Source: Streptomyces koelreuteriae
GTDB lineage: Bacteria; Actinomycetota; Actinomycetes; Streptomycetales; Streptomycetaceae
Direction of reading: 5' to 3'
Assembly: GCF_018604545.1 (NCBI RefSeq)
Contig: NZ_CP075896.1
Span: 2,418,001 to 2,482,000, forward strand
Length of the DNA: 64,000 bases
Shown one piece after another: positions 17,527-25,679 of this stretch (positions within the stretch are counted from its first letter, which is position 1; each line of letters opens with the position of its first letter). A program made the translations under genes and the position numbers. The notes under the pieces were generated by a model. That model saw nothing but the letters and a program-made list of their open reading frames with translations. It was not told where the DNA came from and searched no databases.

Positions 17527-18438
17527 ATGCGGTACAGAACACTGGGCGGACTGCCGGTGAGCGCGATCGGGCTCGGCGCGATGCCGCTGTCCCTCGAAGG
17601 CCGGCCGGACGAGAAGCGCGCCCTGGCCACCGTGCACGCCGCGCTCGACGCGGGCGTGACCCTCCTGGACACGGCCGACTCCTACCATCTGCCGGGCGCG
17701 GAGCCCGGCCACAACGAACGCCTGCTGGCGCGGGCCCTCGCCACTTATGGCGGTGACACCTCCGGCGTGCTGGTGGCGACGAAGGGCGGGCGCGGCCGCC
17801 CGGCCGACGGCGACTGGACGGTGAACGGCCACCCGCGCCACCTCAAGGCCGCCGCCGAGGCCTCCCGCACGCGCCTTGGCGTGGAGGCGATCGGCCTCTA
17901 CCAGCTCCACAAGCCGGACCCATCGGTGCCGTTCGAGGAGTCGGTCGGCGCCCTGCGCGAGCTGCTCGACGCGGGCACGATCCGGCTGGCCGGGATCTCC
18001 AACGTGGACGCGGACCAGATCCGCCGGGCGCGTGCGATCCTCGGCGACCGGCTGGTGTCGGTGCAGAACCGGTACTCCCCCGCCGTCCGGGACAGCGAGC
18101 CGGAGCTGCGGCTGTGCGCGGAACTGGGGCTGGCGTTCCTGCCGTGGAGTCCGCTGGGCGGGCTGTCCCGCAGCTCCCTGGACGGGCCGTCGCGGACGGA
18201 GGGAGCGGACCGCTTCGCCGCCTTCCACGCCGTCGCCGCGGAGCGCGGTGTCAGTCCCCAGCGGGTCGGGCTGGCCTGGCTGCTGGCACGCTCCCCGGCC
18301 GTCATCCCGATCCCGGGGTCGAGCCGGCCGGAGACGGCCGGGGACTCGGCGGCCGCGGCGGACCTGCTCCTCGGCGAAGAGGAACAGGCCCGCCTGGACG
18401 AGGCCGCCGAGCCGGTCACGGTCGACGGGGCCGGCTAG
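17527..18438 (+). CDS. Aldo/keto reductase
   Basis: A 303-residue NADPH-dependent oxidoreductase. The catalytic tetrad is visible as Asp48 and Tyr53 (LLDTADSYHLPG), Lys86 (VATKGG) and His128 (LYQLHKPD). The C-terminal NADP-binding segment is AVIPIPGSSRPETAGDS. The ATG is one base after the upstream stop. The usual DTAxxYG is DTADSYH, a small departure. The stop overlaps the stop of the convergent MMPL gene within the palindrome CTAG. Substrate not predictable. Confidence 0.92.
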   Translation: MRYRTLGGLPVSAIGLGAMPLSLEGRPDEKRALATVHAALDAGVTLLDTADSYHLPGAEPGHNERLLARALATYGGDTSGVLVATKGGRGRPADGDWTVNGHPRHLKAAAEASRTRLGVEAIGLYQLHKPDPSVPFEESVGALRELLDAGTIRLAGISNVDADQIRRARAILGDRLVSVQNRYSPAVRDSEPELRLCAELGLAFLPWSPLGGLSRSSLDGPSRTEGADRFAAFHAVAAERGVSPQRVGLAWLLARSPAVIPIPGSSRPETAGDSAAAADLLLGEEEQARLDEAAEPVTVDGAG

Positions 18439-20684
18439 TCGACCAGTTCGGGTGCGCGGGGCTGCGGCGCCGCCTGACCGGCCGGTGCCGTGCCGGAGAG
18501 CTTCGCGCCTTCGACGTCGAGGTTCGGAAGCACCCGGTCGAGCCACCGCGGCAGCCACCAGGCCGACTTGCCGAGCAGGGCGAACAGGGCGGGGACGATC
18601 GTCATGCGGACCAGGAAGGCGTCGAAGAGCACCGCGGCCGCGAGACCGAAGCCGATCATCTTGACGAAGTCGTTGTCCTCCACGATGAAGCCGGAGAACA
18701 CGCTGATCATGATGGCGGCGGCCGCGGCGACCACCCGGCCGCCGTAGCGGAAGCCGGTGACGACGGCCTCGGCGGGCCGCGCCCCGTGGACGTAGGCCTC
18801 CCGCATCCGGGTCACCAGGAACACCTCGTAGTCCATGGCGAGTCCGAAGACCACACCGATCATGAAGATCGGCATGGTGCTCATGATCGGGCTCGGCTGG
18901 TCGACGCCGAAGACGTCGGCGAGCCAGCCCCACTGGAAGACCGCGACGACGGCGCCGAGCGCGGCGGTCACCGAGAGCAGGAAGCCGAGCGCGGCCTTGA
19001 GCGGCACGAGGACCGAGCGGAAGACCACCACCAGAAGCAGGAACGCCAAGCCCACGACCAGGGCGAGATAGGGCAGCAGCGCGTCGTCGAGGGTCTCGGA
19101 GAAGTCGATGAACATCGCGGTCTGGCCGGTGACCAGGACCTCGGCGCCGGTGTCGGCCCGGAAGCCGTCGGCGAGGGAGCGCAGATGACGTACCAGGTCC
19201 TCGGTCGCGGCGTCGGTGGGGCCGGTGGTGGGGACGACGTTCAGGATCGCGGTGTCTCCGGCCTCGTTGGGCGTGGCCGGGGTGACGGTGGCGACGCCGT
19301 CCTGCCCGGCGAGGCGGTTGCCGACGGTGTCGGCTGCGGCCTTGGCGTCCGGGCCCTCCACGGTGATCGTCAGCGGCCCGTTGAACCCGGGGCCGAAGGA
19401 GCCCGAGAGCAGGTCGTAGGCCTTGCGCTGGGTGGTGTCGGGGGCCATGGTGCCCTCGCCGGGCAGGCCGAGCTCCAGACTGGCGGCGGGTACGGCGACC
19501 GCGCCGAGGCCGAGGACGGCCAGGACCAGGACGGCGACGGGGTGGCGCAGGACGTAACCGGCCCAGCGGGAGCCGAGGTTGGGCTTGCGACGGGCGTCCT
19601 TCGCGGCGAGCTTGTCGGCCTTGCGCTGACGGCGGGCGCTGAGGGGCTTGCCGGAGAAGCGGTGACGGTCCCGGCGGCGCAGGACCTTGACCGGTGCGAA
19701 GCCGAGCAGCGCCGGTACGAAGGTGAGGGCGACCAGGACGGCGATGGCGACGGTTCCGGCGGCGGCCAGGCCCATCTTGGTGAGCATCGGGATGTTCACC
19801 ACGGCCAGTCCCGCGAGGGCCACGATGACGGTGAGCCCGGCGAAGACGACCGCGGAGCCCGCGGTGCCGACGGCCCTCCCGGCGGCGTCGGCGCGGTCGC
19901 GGCCCTCGGTGAGTTCGGCGCGGTAGCGGGAGACGATGAACAGGGCGTAGTCGATGCCGACGGCGAGGCCGAGCATCATCGCAAGGGTGGAGGTGGTGCT
20001 GGACAGGCCGAGGGTGGCGCCGAGCGCGGTGATCGCGGAGATGCCGACGCCGACACCGATGAGGGCCGTGAGCAGGGGCATCCCTGCGGCGATCACGGAG
20101 CCGAAGGTGAGAAGCAGGACCAGGGCGGAGACCAGGATGCCGATCTTCTCGCCGGTGCCGCTCATGGCGGCGTCGATCTTCACGGCGTCGCCGCCGGCCT
20201 CCGCGGTCAGGCCGGCGTCGCGGGCCCGGGCCAGTGCGTCGTCGAGGGCGTCGTGCGCCTTGTCGCCGACCTCGGCGGCGGGGACCTTGTAGGTGGCGAT
20301 GGCGTAGGCGGTGGAGCCGTCCTCGCTGACCGCCTTCGTCGCGAAGGGGTCGCTCACCGAGGCGACCTGCGGAGACTTCCTCAACTCCGCGACCAGCGTG
20401 GCGACATGGGCCTTCTGCGCGGGCTCGGAGATCTTCCCGCCCTCGGGCGCGCGGACCACGACCCGGGCGCCGGCACCGTCGGCGCTCGCGTCGGGGAACT
20501 TCTTCTGCAGCAGGTCGAAGGCCTTCTGCGACTCCGTGCCGGGCATCGAGAAGGTGTCCGCGGGCGGCGCCGGTGCGGCGGAGGCGGCGAAGCCCGCACC
20601 GAAGAGGACCACCACCCACAGCAACACCATCAGCCATCGGCGCCGGAAGGCGAGACGGCCCAGTTTGTAAAGGAAGGTAGCCAC
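18435..20684 (-). CDS. MMPL/RND-family membrane exporter
   Basis: A 749-residue transporter of the MMPL family (actinobacterial ActII-3/MmpL type) with two repeats of one TM, a large extracytoplasmic domain and five TMs. Examples are RRRWLMVLLWVVVLFGAGFAA at the start, the sterol-sensing-like block (LVSALVLLLTFGSVIAAGMPLLTALIGVGVG, GLAVGIDYALFIVSRYR) and its second copy (GLAMDYEVFLVTRMREAY). The charged Asp-Tyr pairs in TM4 and TM10 are the proton-relay residues of the family. GTG at 20684 has AGGAG nine bases upstream. The intergenic region shared with the RHH regulator is rich in repeats, suggesting control by it. Confidence 0.92.
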   Translation of the reverse strand: MATFLYKLGRLAFRRRWLMVLLWVVVLFGAGFAASAAPAPPADTFSMPGTESQKAFDLLQKKFPDASADGAGARVVVRAPEGGKISEPAQKAHVATLVAELRKSPQVASVSDPFATKAVSEDGSTAYAIATYKVPAAEVGDKAHDALDDALARARDAGLTAEAGGDAVKIDAAMSGTGEKIGILVSALVLLLTFGSVIAAGMPLLTALIGVGVGISAITALGATLGLSSTTSTLAMMLGLAVGIDYALFIVSRYRAELTEGRDRADAAGRAVGTAGSAVVFAGLTVIVALAGLAVVNIPMLTKMGLAAAGTVAIAVLVALTFVPALLGFAPVKVLRRRDRHRFSGKPLSARRQRKADKLAAKDARRKPNLGSRWAGYVLRHPVAVLVLAVLGLGAVAVPAASLELGLPGEGTMAPDTTQRKAYDLLSGSFGPGFNGPLTITVEGPDAKAAADTVGNRLAGQDGVATVTPATPNEAGDTAILNVVPTTGPTDAATEDLVRHLRSLADGFRADTGAEVLVTGQTAMFIDFSETLDDALLPYLALVVGLAFLLLVVVFRSVLVPLKAALGFLLSVTAALGAVVAVFQWGWLADVFGVDQPSPIMSTMPIFMIGVVFGLAMDYEVFLVTRMREAYVHGARPAEAVVTGFRYGGRVVAAAAAIMISVFSGFIVEDNDFVKMIGFGLAAAVLFDAFLVRMTIVPALFALLGKSAWWLPRWLDRVLPNLDVEGAKLSGTAPAGQAAPQPRAPELVD

Positions 20685-20713
20685 GGCGGGGAACTCCTGT
20701 CGGTGGGCGAGGA

Positions 20714-20757
20714 ATGGCACCAGACTCTGGCGCTGAAGTGACGCCACCATGGCACCA
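20714..20757. promoter_or_regulatory. Direct repeat ATGGCACCA in the exporter/regulator intergenic region
   Basis: ATGGCACCA occurs at 20714-20722 and again at 20749-20757, a 35-base spacing. Both lie just upstream of the exporter start on the minus strand. A possible binding site for the adjacent ribbon-helix-helix protein. Confidence 0.4.
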
Positions 20758-20854
20758 CTCCGACTCTCCCGCAAGCCCCTTCATGACCATCGCCGCGCGA
20801 TTGCCCCTTAGCGAGATGAAGAAAGAGCAGCTCAGAGGCGACTTTTACAGAGAT

Positions 20855-20905
20855 GAGCCAAGATGGCTCGCTATGGCGCCACGCCTGTGCCATCATGACG
20901 TCATG
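20855..20905 (+). promoter_or_regulatory. Palindromes before and over the RHH regulator start
   Basis: GAGCCA-AGA-TGGCTC (20855-20869), TGGCGCCA (20874-20881) and the perfect 12-base CATGACGTCATG (20894-20905), which includes the ATG. The TGGC/GCCA core repeats across all of them. Autoregulation is a reasonable inference. Confidence 0.45.
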
Positions 20906-21382
20906 GACCTCACGCCCTACGTCGACTCCCTGCGGCACGAGCTGGCCGTCGCCGCCGAGGCCGGCGGCAACGACGACGCCCGCGCCCTGGCGGAGCGGCT
21001 CACCGGCCCTCTGGAGTCCGCCGCCCGCCTGACCCTGCTCGACGCGCTGTCCGCCGCCATGGGCGAGGTCACGCGGGAGCTGGCGCCGGGCTCGGTCGAT
21101 GTGCGGCTGCGCGGATCCGACCCGGAGTTCGTGGTGACGGCGCCGCACGCCCCCGAGCCGTTCCGGGAGGCACGGGAGCCGGTCGCGACTCCCCCGGACG
21201 CCGACGACGGCACGATGGCGCGGATCAACTTCCGTCTCCCCGCCCACCTCAAGACCCGCACCGAGGAAGCCGCGGCGGCCGAGGGCCTGTCGGTCAACGC
21301 CTGGCTGGTGCGGGCCGTGTCCCTCGCCCTCGACACCGGGGCGCGCGCGAGCCCGCCGGGCCTCACCGGCTGGGTCCACTAG
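20903..21382 (+). CDS. HicB-like ribbon-helix-helix regulator
   Basis: A 159-residue protein. The C-terminal part RINFRLPAHLKTRTEEAAAAEGLSVNAWLVRAVSLAL is a ribbon-helix-helix DNA-binding motif of the Arc/HicB type. The first 100 residues resemble the helical and beta segments of HicB-like proteins (YVDSLRHELAVAAEAGG). No HicA toxin is adjacent, so it is probably a stand-alone regulator, not an antitoxin. The ATG at 20903 lies in a palindrome and has no ribosome site, so a leaderless message is possible. The frame is open upstream to 20714. It precedes the DUF4097 gene by 82 bases. Confidence 0.75.
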   Translation: MDLTPYVDSLRHELAVAAEAGGNDDARALAERLTGPLESAARLTLLDALSAAMGEVTRELAPGSVDVRLRGSDPEFVVTAPHAPEPFREAREPVATPPDADDGTMARINFRLPAHLKTRTEEAAAAEGLSVNAWLVRAVSLALDTGARASPPGLTGWVH

Positions 21383-21464
21383 GGCCCGGCCTGCCTACCC
21401 CCGACGTCACGCACCACCCGCCCTACCTGCCCAAGCCATGAGCCACGAGAAGAACGGGACAGCC

Positions 21465-22355
21465 ATGCCTGCTTTCGACACCCCCGAGCCGATCTCCGTC
21501 ACCCTCGAACTGGAGGCCGGCACAGCCCGCATCACCGCGGGCAAGCGCACCGACACGGTCGTGGAGGTGCTGCCGCGCAACGGCTCCGACGACAACGACG
21601 TACGCGCCGTGCAGCAGACCCAGGTCACCTTCTCGGGCGGCCGCCTCACCATCAAGACACCCAAGAAGCGGTCGCTGTTCGGCAAGCCGGGCGCCATCGA
21701 GGTGAGCGTCGGACTGCCCGCCGGATCCGACCTCCGCGGCACCACGGCCATGGGCGGCTTCTTCTGCGAAGGGGGCTTCGGGGACGTCACGCTCAAGACC
21801 TCGCTAGGCGACCTCCAGGTCGACGAGGCGGCCGGTGCCGTCCTCAAGACGGACCACGGCGACATCCGTCTGGCGCGCTCGACCGGAGACATCGAGATCA
21901 CCGGCGCCGGCCGGGTCGAGGTCGGCACGGTGACCGGCACGGCGACCGTCAAGAACAGCAACGGCGCCACCGAGGTCGGCGAGGTCACCGGCGGCCTGAA
22001 GACCAACGCGGCCAACGGCGACATCTCCGTCGGCATCGCGCACGGCGACGTCGGCGCCAAGTGCGCCAACGGCCGGATCGAGATCGGCGTCGCCCACGCC
22101 GGGGTCGACGCGATGGCCTCCAACGGCCGTATCCGCGTCGGCGACGCCAGCCGCGGCCGCATCGAACTGCGCACCTCCGTCGGTGACCTCGAAGTGGGCA
22201 TCCACGAGGGCACCGCCGCCTGGCTCGACCTGAACGCCAAGTACGGCACCGTCCGCAACTCGCTCGGCTCCTCGGCCGGCCCCGCGGACTCCGACGAGAC
22301 AGTCGAAGTGCTCGCCCGTACCTCGGCCGGCGACATCGTCATCCGCCGCGCCTGA
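21465..22355 (+). CDS. DUF4097 beta-helix/adhesin-like protein
   Basis: A 296-residue protein of the DUF4097 family, a right-handed beta-helix-like fold built of repeated strands ([59 protein letters not shown]). There is no signal peptide or TM helix, so it may be cytosolic or leave by an unusual route. I chose ATG 21465 (MPAFDTPEP) since it follows the purine-rich AAGAACGGGA; ATG 21438 would add nine residues. It stands between the RHH regulator and a cytochrome P450, on the same strand. Function unknown. Confidence 0.8.
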   Translation: MPAFDTPEPISVTLELEAGTARITAGKRTDTVVEVLPRNGSDDNDVRAVQQTQVTFSGGRLTIKTPKKRSLFGKPGAIEVSVGLPAGSDLRGTTAMGGFFCEGGFGDVTLKTSLGDLQVDEAAGAVLKTDHGDIRLARSTGDIEITGAGRVEVGTVTGTATVKNSNGATEVGEVTGGLKTNAANGDISVGIAHGDVGAKCANGRIEIGVAHAGVDAMASNGRIRVGDASRGRIELRTSVGDLEVGIHEGTAAWLDLNAKYGTVRNSLGSSAGPADSDETVEVLARTSAGDIVIRRA

Positions 22356-22435
22356 CCCGGCACACACCCCCGGCTCCGCACCCGCTCCTCACGACGCACG
22401 CCCGCCCACCCGCCCGCCGATCGCAGGAGGACCGC

Positions 22436-23761
22436 ATGCCGTACGACCCGCCGGACACCGACACCACCACGGTCGACTCTCCAACGGCCGACACCCCCAC
22501 AGCCGGCTCCACCACGACCGCCGACAACACCACCGCCGACACCACCACCGAGATCACCACCACCGCCGCCGAAGAGCCACCCACCCTGCCCACCGGCCGC
22601 CACACCGGCTGCCCCTTCGACCCGCCCGCCGAACTCACCGCGCTGAGCGACCGGCCGCTGCGCCGCCTGCGCTACGCCGACGGACACACGGGCCACTTGG
22701 CCACCGGTCACGCCGCGGCCCGCGCGATCCTGGCCGACCCGCGCTTCAGCTCACGCTACGAACTCCTGCACATGCCGGTACCGGTCCCCGGGATGCCCGC
22801 GGAGCTGCCGCCGGCCCCGGTCGGCGACATCACCGGCCTCGACGCCCCCGAGCACACCCGCTACCGGCGTCTGCTCACCGGCAGGTTCACCGTCCGGCGG
22901 ATGCGTCAACTCACCGAGCGCGTCGAGCGGTTCACCGCCGAGTGCCTGGACGCCATGGAGCAGGCCGGGCCCACGGCCGACCTGGTCGAGGCGCTGGCGC
23001 AACCCGTGCCCGCGCTCATGATCTGCGAACTGCTCGGCGTGCCGTACGCCGACCGCGACCGGTTCCAGAGCCAGGTGGCGGTCATCTTCGACCAGGCGGC
23101 GGACGCGGAGGCGAGGGGCGGTGCCTACGCGGGGCTGCTCCAGTACCTGAACGAACTGGTCCTCGCCAAGCGCGCCGAACCCACCGACGACCTGCTCAGC
23201 GACCTGACCGCCTCCGACCTCACCGACGAGGAGCTGGCCGGCATCGGCGGGCTGCTGCTCGCCGCCGGACTCGACACCACGGCGAACATGCTCGCCCTCG
23301 GCACCTTCGCCCTGCTGAGCAACCCCGACCAGCTCGACGCCCTGCGCGCCGACCCCGGCCTCGCCGGTCAGGCCGTGGAGGAACTGCTGCGCTATCTCAG
23401 CGTGGCCGACCCGATTCTGCGGGCGGCGCTCGAGGACGTCGAGGTGGAGGGCGAGACGATCAGGGCGGGCGAGACGGTGACCGTGTCCGTGCAGGCCGCC
23501 AACCGCGACCCGCTCCGGTTCCCCGACCCCGACCGGCTCGACATCCACCGCAAGGCCACCGGACATCTCTCCTTCGGGCACGGCGCCCACCAGTGCCTGG
23601 GCCAGCAGCTCGCCCGCGTCGAGATGGCCGTCGTCTTCCCCGCGCTCCTCGCCCGCTTCCCCACCCTGCGCCTCGCGGTGCCGCCCCAGGAGGTGCCGCT
23701 GCGCGAACGCTCCAACATCTACGGCGTGATCAGCCTGCCCGTCACCTGGGACGAGGCGTAG
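22436..23761 (+). CDS. Cytochrome P450 with Thr-rich N-terminal tail
   Basis: A 441-residue bacterial class I P450. The start follows CGCAGGAGGACC. About 55 N-terminal residues are Thr/Asp-rich low complexity ([18 protein letters not shown]); the fold begins near [17 protein letters not shown]. Family motifs are the I-helix AGLDTTANM, the ExxR in VEELLRYL (E-L-L-R) and the heme loop [15 protein letters not shown] with Cys387 as thiolate ligand. Three bases after its stop begins a matching ferredoxin. Substrate unknown; many orphan Streptomyces P450s act on terpenes or polyketides, but no biosynthetic genes are adjacent. Confidence 0.95.
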   Translation: MPYDPPDTDTTTVDSPTADTPTAGSTTTADNTTADTTTEITTTAAEEPPTLPTGRHTGCPFDPPAELTALSDRPLRRLRYADGHTGHLATGHAAARAILADPRFSSRYELLHMPVPVPGMPAELPPAPVGDITGLDAPEHTRYRRLLTGRFTVRRMRQLTERVERFTAECLDAMEQAGPTADLVEALAQPVPALMICELLGVPYADRDRFQSQVAVIFDQAADAEARGGAYAGLLQYLNELVLAKRAEPTDDLLSDLTASDLTDEELAGIGGLLLAAGLDTTANMLALGTFALLSNPDQLDALRADPGLAGQAVEELLRYLSVADPILRAALEDVEVEGETIRAGETVTVSVQAANRDPLRFPDPDRLDIHRKATGHLSFGHGAHQCLGQQLARVEMAVVFPALLARFPTLRLAVPPQEVPLRERSNIYGVISLPVTWDEA

Positions 23762-23764
23762 CCC

Positions 23765-24007
23765 ATGAGCGACCGACACGAGCCGCTGCGGATCGAGGTC
23801 GACCGCGACCGCTGCGCCGGCGCCGGCATGTGCGCCCTGACGGCCCCCGAGGTCTTCGACCAGGACGACGAGGAGGGCCTGGTGGTGCTCCTGCGCCCCG
23901 ACCCGCCCCCCGAGCACCGGCCCACCGCCAGGATGGCCGCCGGTCTCTGCCCCGCCGGAGCCATCACCGTCGGGGAAAACGGCGACGCCGAGCGGGCAGG
24001 TCCCTAG
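23765..24007 (+). CDS. [3Fe-4S] ferredoxin partner of the P450
   Basis: An 80-residue electron carrier. The three cluster ligands are Cys17 and Cys23 (CAGAGMC) and Cys62 (GLCPAGAI); the fourth usual Cys is missing, which defines the 3Fe-4S type that feeds P450s. The motif APEVFDQDDEEG is typical. It starts three bases after the P450 stop. The C-terminal codons form the left arm of the terminator hairpin. Confidence 0.95.
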   Translation: MSDRHEPLRIEVDRDRCAGAGMCALTAPEVFDQDDEEGLVVLLRPDPPPEHRPTARMAAGLCPAGAITVGENGDAERAGP

Positions 24008-24032
24008 GGGAGGAGGACCTGTCCGCTCGGCG
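23986..24032 (+). terminator. Terminator over the end of the ferredoxin gene
   Basis: Perfect 18-base arms (23986-24003 and 24015-24032) start inside the last ferredoxin codons; the stop codon is in the loop. A short T-run follows (CGTTTCAC). Confidence 0.85.
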
Positions 24033-24041
24033 TTTCACGGA

Positions 24042-24081
24042 CCGGGCGGCTGAGCGACGGGGGGGACGTTCAGCCGCCCGG
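24042..24081 (-). terminator. Terminator after dctA
   Basis: CCGGGCGGCTGA (24042-24053) pairs with TCAGCCGCCCGG (24070-24081). It lies 30 bases after the dctA stop on the minus strand and faces the ferredoxin terminator. Confidence 0.75.
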
Positions 24082-24110
24082 ATTCTCGGGGAGCGCGGCG
24101 GCGAGAACCG

Positions 24111-25502
24111 TCAGGTCTTCGCCAGCTCCTTCTCGCCGCCCTGCTCGGGCACCTCGACGTGCTCATCGGACGGGCCGCCGTGGCCGTCGTCCAGCAGGGT
24201 CTTCTCGTCGAAGGGCAGCCGGCCGGCGAGGACCTCGCCCACCCGCTCCTTGTCGATCTCCTTCGTCCAGGTACCGATCAGCACGGTGGCCACGGCGTTG
24301 CCCGCGAAGTTGGTCAGGGCGCGGGCCTCGCTCATGAAGCGGTCGATACCGACGATGAGGCCGATGCCGTCCACCAGGGCCGGCTTGTGCGACTGCAGAC
24401 CACCGGCCAGGGTCGCGAGGCCGGCGCCGGTGACACCGGCGGCGCCCTTGGAGGCGACCAGCAGGAAGAGCAGCAGCGGGATCTGCTCGCCGATGGACAT
24501 CGGGGTGCCCATGGCGTCGGCGATGAACAGCGAGGCCATGGTCATGTAGATCATGGTGCCGTCGAGGTTGAAGGAGTAGCCGGTCGGGACGGTGATGCCG
24601 ACCACCGGCTTGCTGACGCCCAGGTGCTCCATCTTCGCGATGAGCCGCGGCAGCGCGGACTCGGAGGAGGAGGTGGACAGGATCAGCAGGAACTCCCGGC
24701 CCAGGTACTTGAACAGCGCGAGGATGTTCAGCCCGGAGATCACGCGCAGCAGGGCGCCGAGCACGATGAAGACGAAGAGGAAGCAGGTGACGTAGAAGCC
24801 GAGCATCAGCACGGCGAGGCTCTTGAGCGCTTCCAGGCCGGCGGAGCCGGTGACGGCGGCGATGGCGCCGAAGGCACCGATCGGGGCGGCCCACATGACC
24901 ATGGCGAGGATGCGGAAGACGAGCCGCTGGATGTGCTCGATGCCGCGCAGGATCGGCTGGCCGGCCGAGCCCATGCCCTGGAGGGCGAAGCCGGCGAGCA
25001 GGGCGATCAGCAGGGTCTGCAGGACCGACTCGTTGGTGAAGGCGGAGACGATCGTGGTCGGGATGATCCCGAGCAGGAACTCGGTGGTGTCCTTGGCCTC
25101 GGCATCGATCTGCGCGTGACCGGCGTCCTTGACCGCGTCGGTCACGGCGAGGCCGGTGCCCGGGTCCAGGATGTTGCCGACGACCAGGCCGATGCCCAGC
25201 GCGACCAGCGACATCACGGTGAAGTAGCCCAGGGCGATACCGCCGACGGCACCGACCTTGGCGGCCTTCCGCACCGAACCGATGCCCAGCACGATCGTGC
25301 AGAAGATGATCGGCGAGATCATCATCTTGATCAGGTTGACGAAGCCCGTGCCGATCGGCTTCAGCCCGACAGCGAAGTCCGGTGCGGCCAGACCCACCGC
25401 GATACCGGCAGCGACCGCGATGATCACCGCGATGTAGAGATAGTGGGTGCGGTCCCGCTTGGGTTTGCGTGCGGCAGGTGCCGTATCGGCTGCGCTGGTC
25501 AC
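24111..25502 (-). CDS. dctA: C4-dicarboxylate:cation symporter DctA
   Basis: A 463-residue DAACS-family carrier for succinate, fumarate and malate in the cytoplasmic membrane. It shows eight or more TM segments starting with THYLYIAVIIAVAAGIAVG, the re-entrant Ser-rich hairpin (STSSSESALPRLI) and the TM7 motif PTGYSFNLDGTMIYM. The GTG at 25502 follows AAGGAGGG by five bases; an in-frame GTG upstream would add 16 residues. It is divergent from a CitA/CitB-type two-component system, which probably senses dicarboxylates and drives its expression. Confidence 0.94.
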   Translation of the reverse strand: MTSAADTAPAARKPKRDRTHYLYIAVIIAVAAGIAVGLAAPDFAVGLKPIGTGFVNLIKMMISPIIFCTIVLGIGSVRKAAKVGAVGGIALGYFTVMSLVALGIGLVVGNILDPGTGLAVTDAVKDAGHAQIDAEAKDTTEFLLGIIPTTIVSAFTNESVLQTLLIALLAGFALQGMGSAGQPILRGIEHIQRLVFRILAMVMWAAPIGAFGAIAAVTGSAGLEALKSLAVLMLGFYVTCFLFVFIVLGALLRVISGLNILALFKYLGREFLLILSTSSSESALPRLIAKMEHLGVSKPVVGITVPTGYSFNLDGTMIYMTMASLFIADAMGTPMSIGEQIPLLLFLLVASKGAAGVTGAGLATLAGGLQSHKPALVDGIGLIVGIDRFMSEARALTNFAGNAVATVLIGTWTKEIDKERVGEVLAGRLPFDEKTLLDDGHGGPSDEHVEVPEQGGEKELAKT

Positions 25503-25638
25503 GGCGGCCCTCCTTGACGACGTCGTCGGCATCACCGGCGTGCGGCTCACGTCCGGAAAACCGGGAGCGGGGCTCCCGCAGATGCGTTATGGGGAATGCC
25601 GTGACTATGTCCTGCTCTGTGAGCGCGGTCACCCTTCC

Positions 25639-25652
25639 GTTCATTTAGTTCA
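25639..25652 (+). promoter_or_regulatory. Direct repeat GTTCA-N4-GTTCA in the dctA/sensor gap
   Basis: GTTCA at 25639-25643 and 25648-25652 lie in an AT-rich patch (GTTCATTTAGTTCACAAT) in the divergent intergenic region. Tandem half-sites of this kind are common for CitB-type regulators, but no consensus is proven here. Confidence 0.3.
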
Positions 25653-25679
25653 CAATCAGCCACGAGGCAGACTGACGAC

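Noticed and set aside
17275..20790. Minus-strand open frame of 1,171 codons
   Set aside because: Arg/Gly-rich shadow of the MMPL exporter and of the aldo/keto reductase; no domains.
20903..21382. HicAB toxin-antitoxin pair
   Set aside because: The HicB-like protein has no HicA-like small gene on either side.
22436..24007. Conservon (roadblock/GTPase/P450) operon
   Set aside because: No roadblock, DUF742, GTPase or conservon kinase gene is next to the P450.
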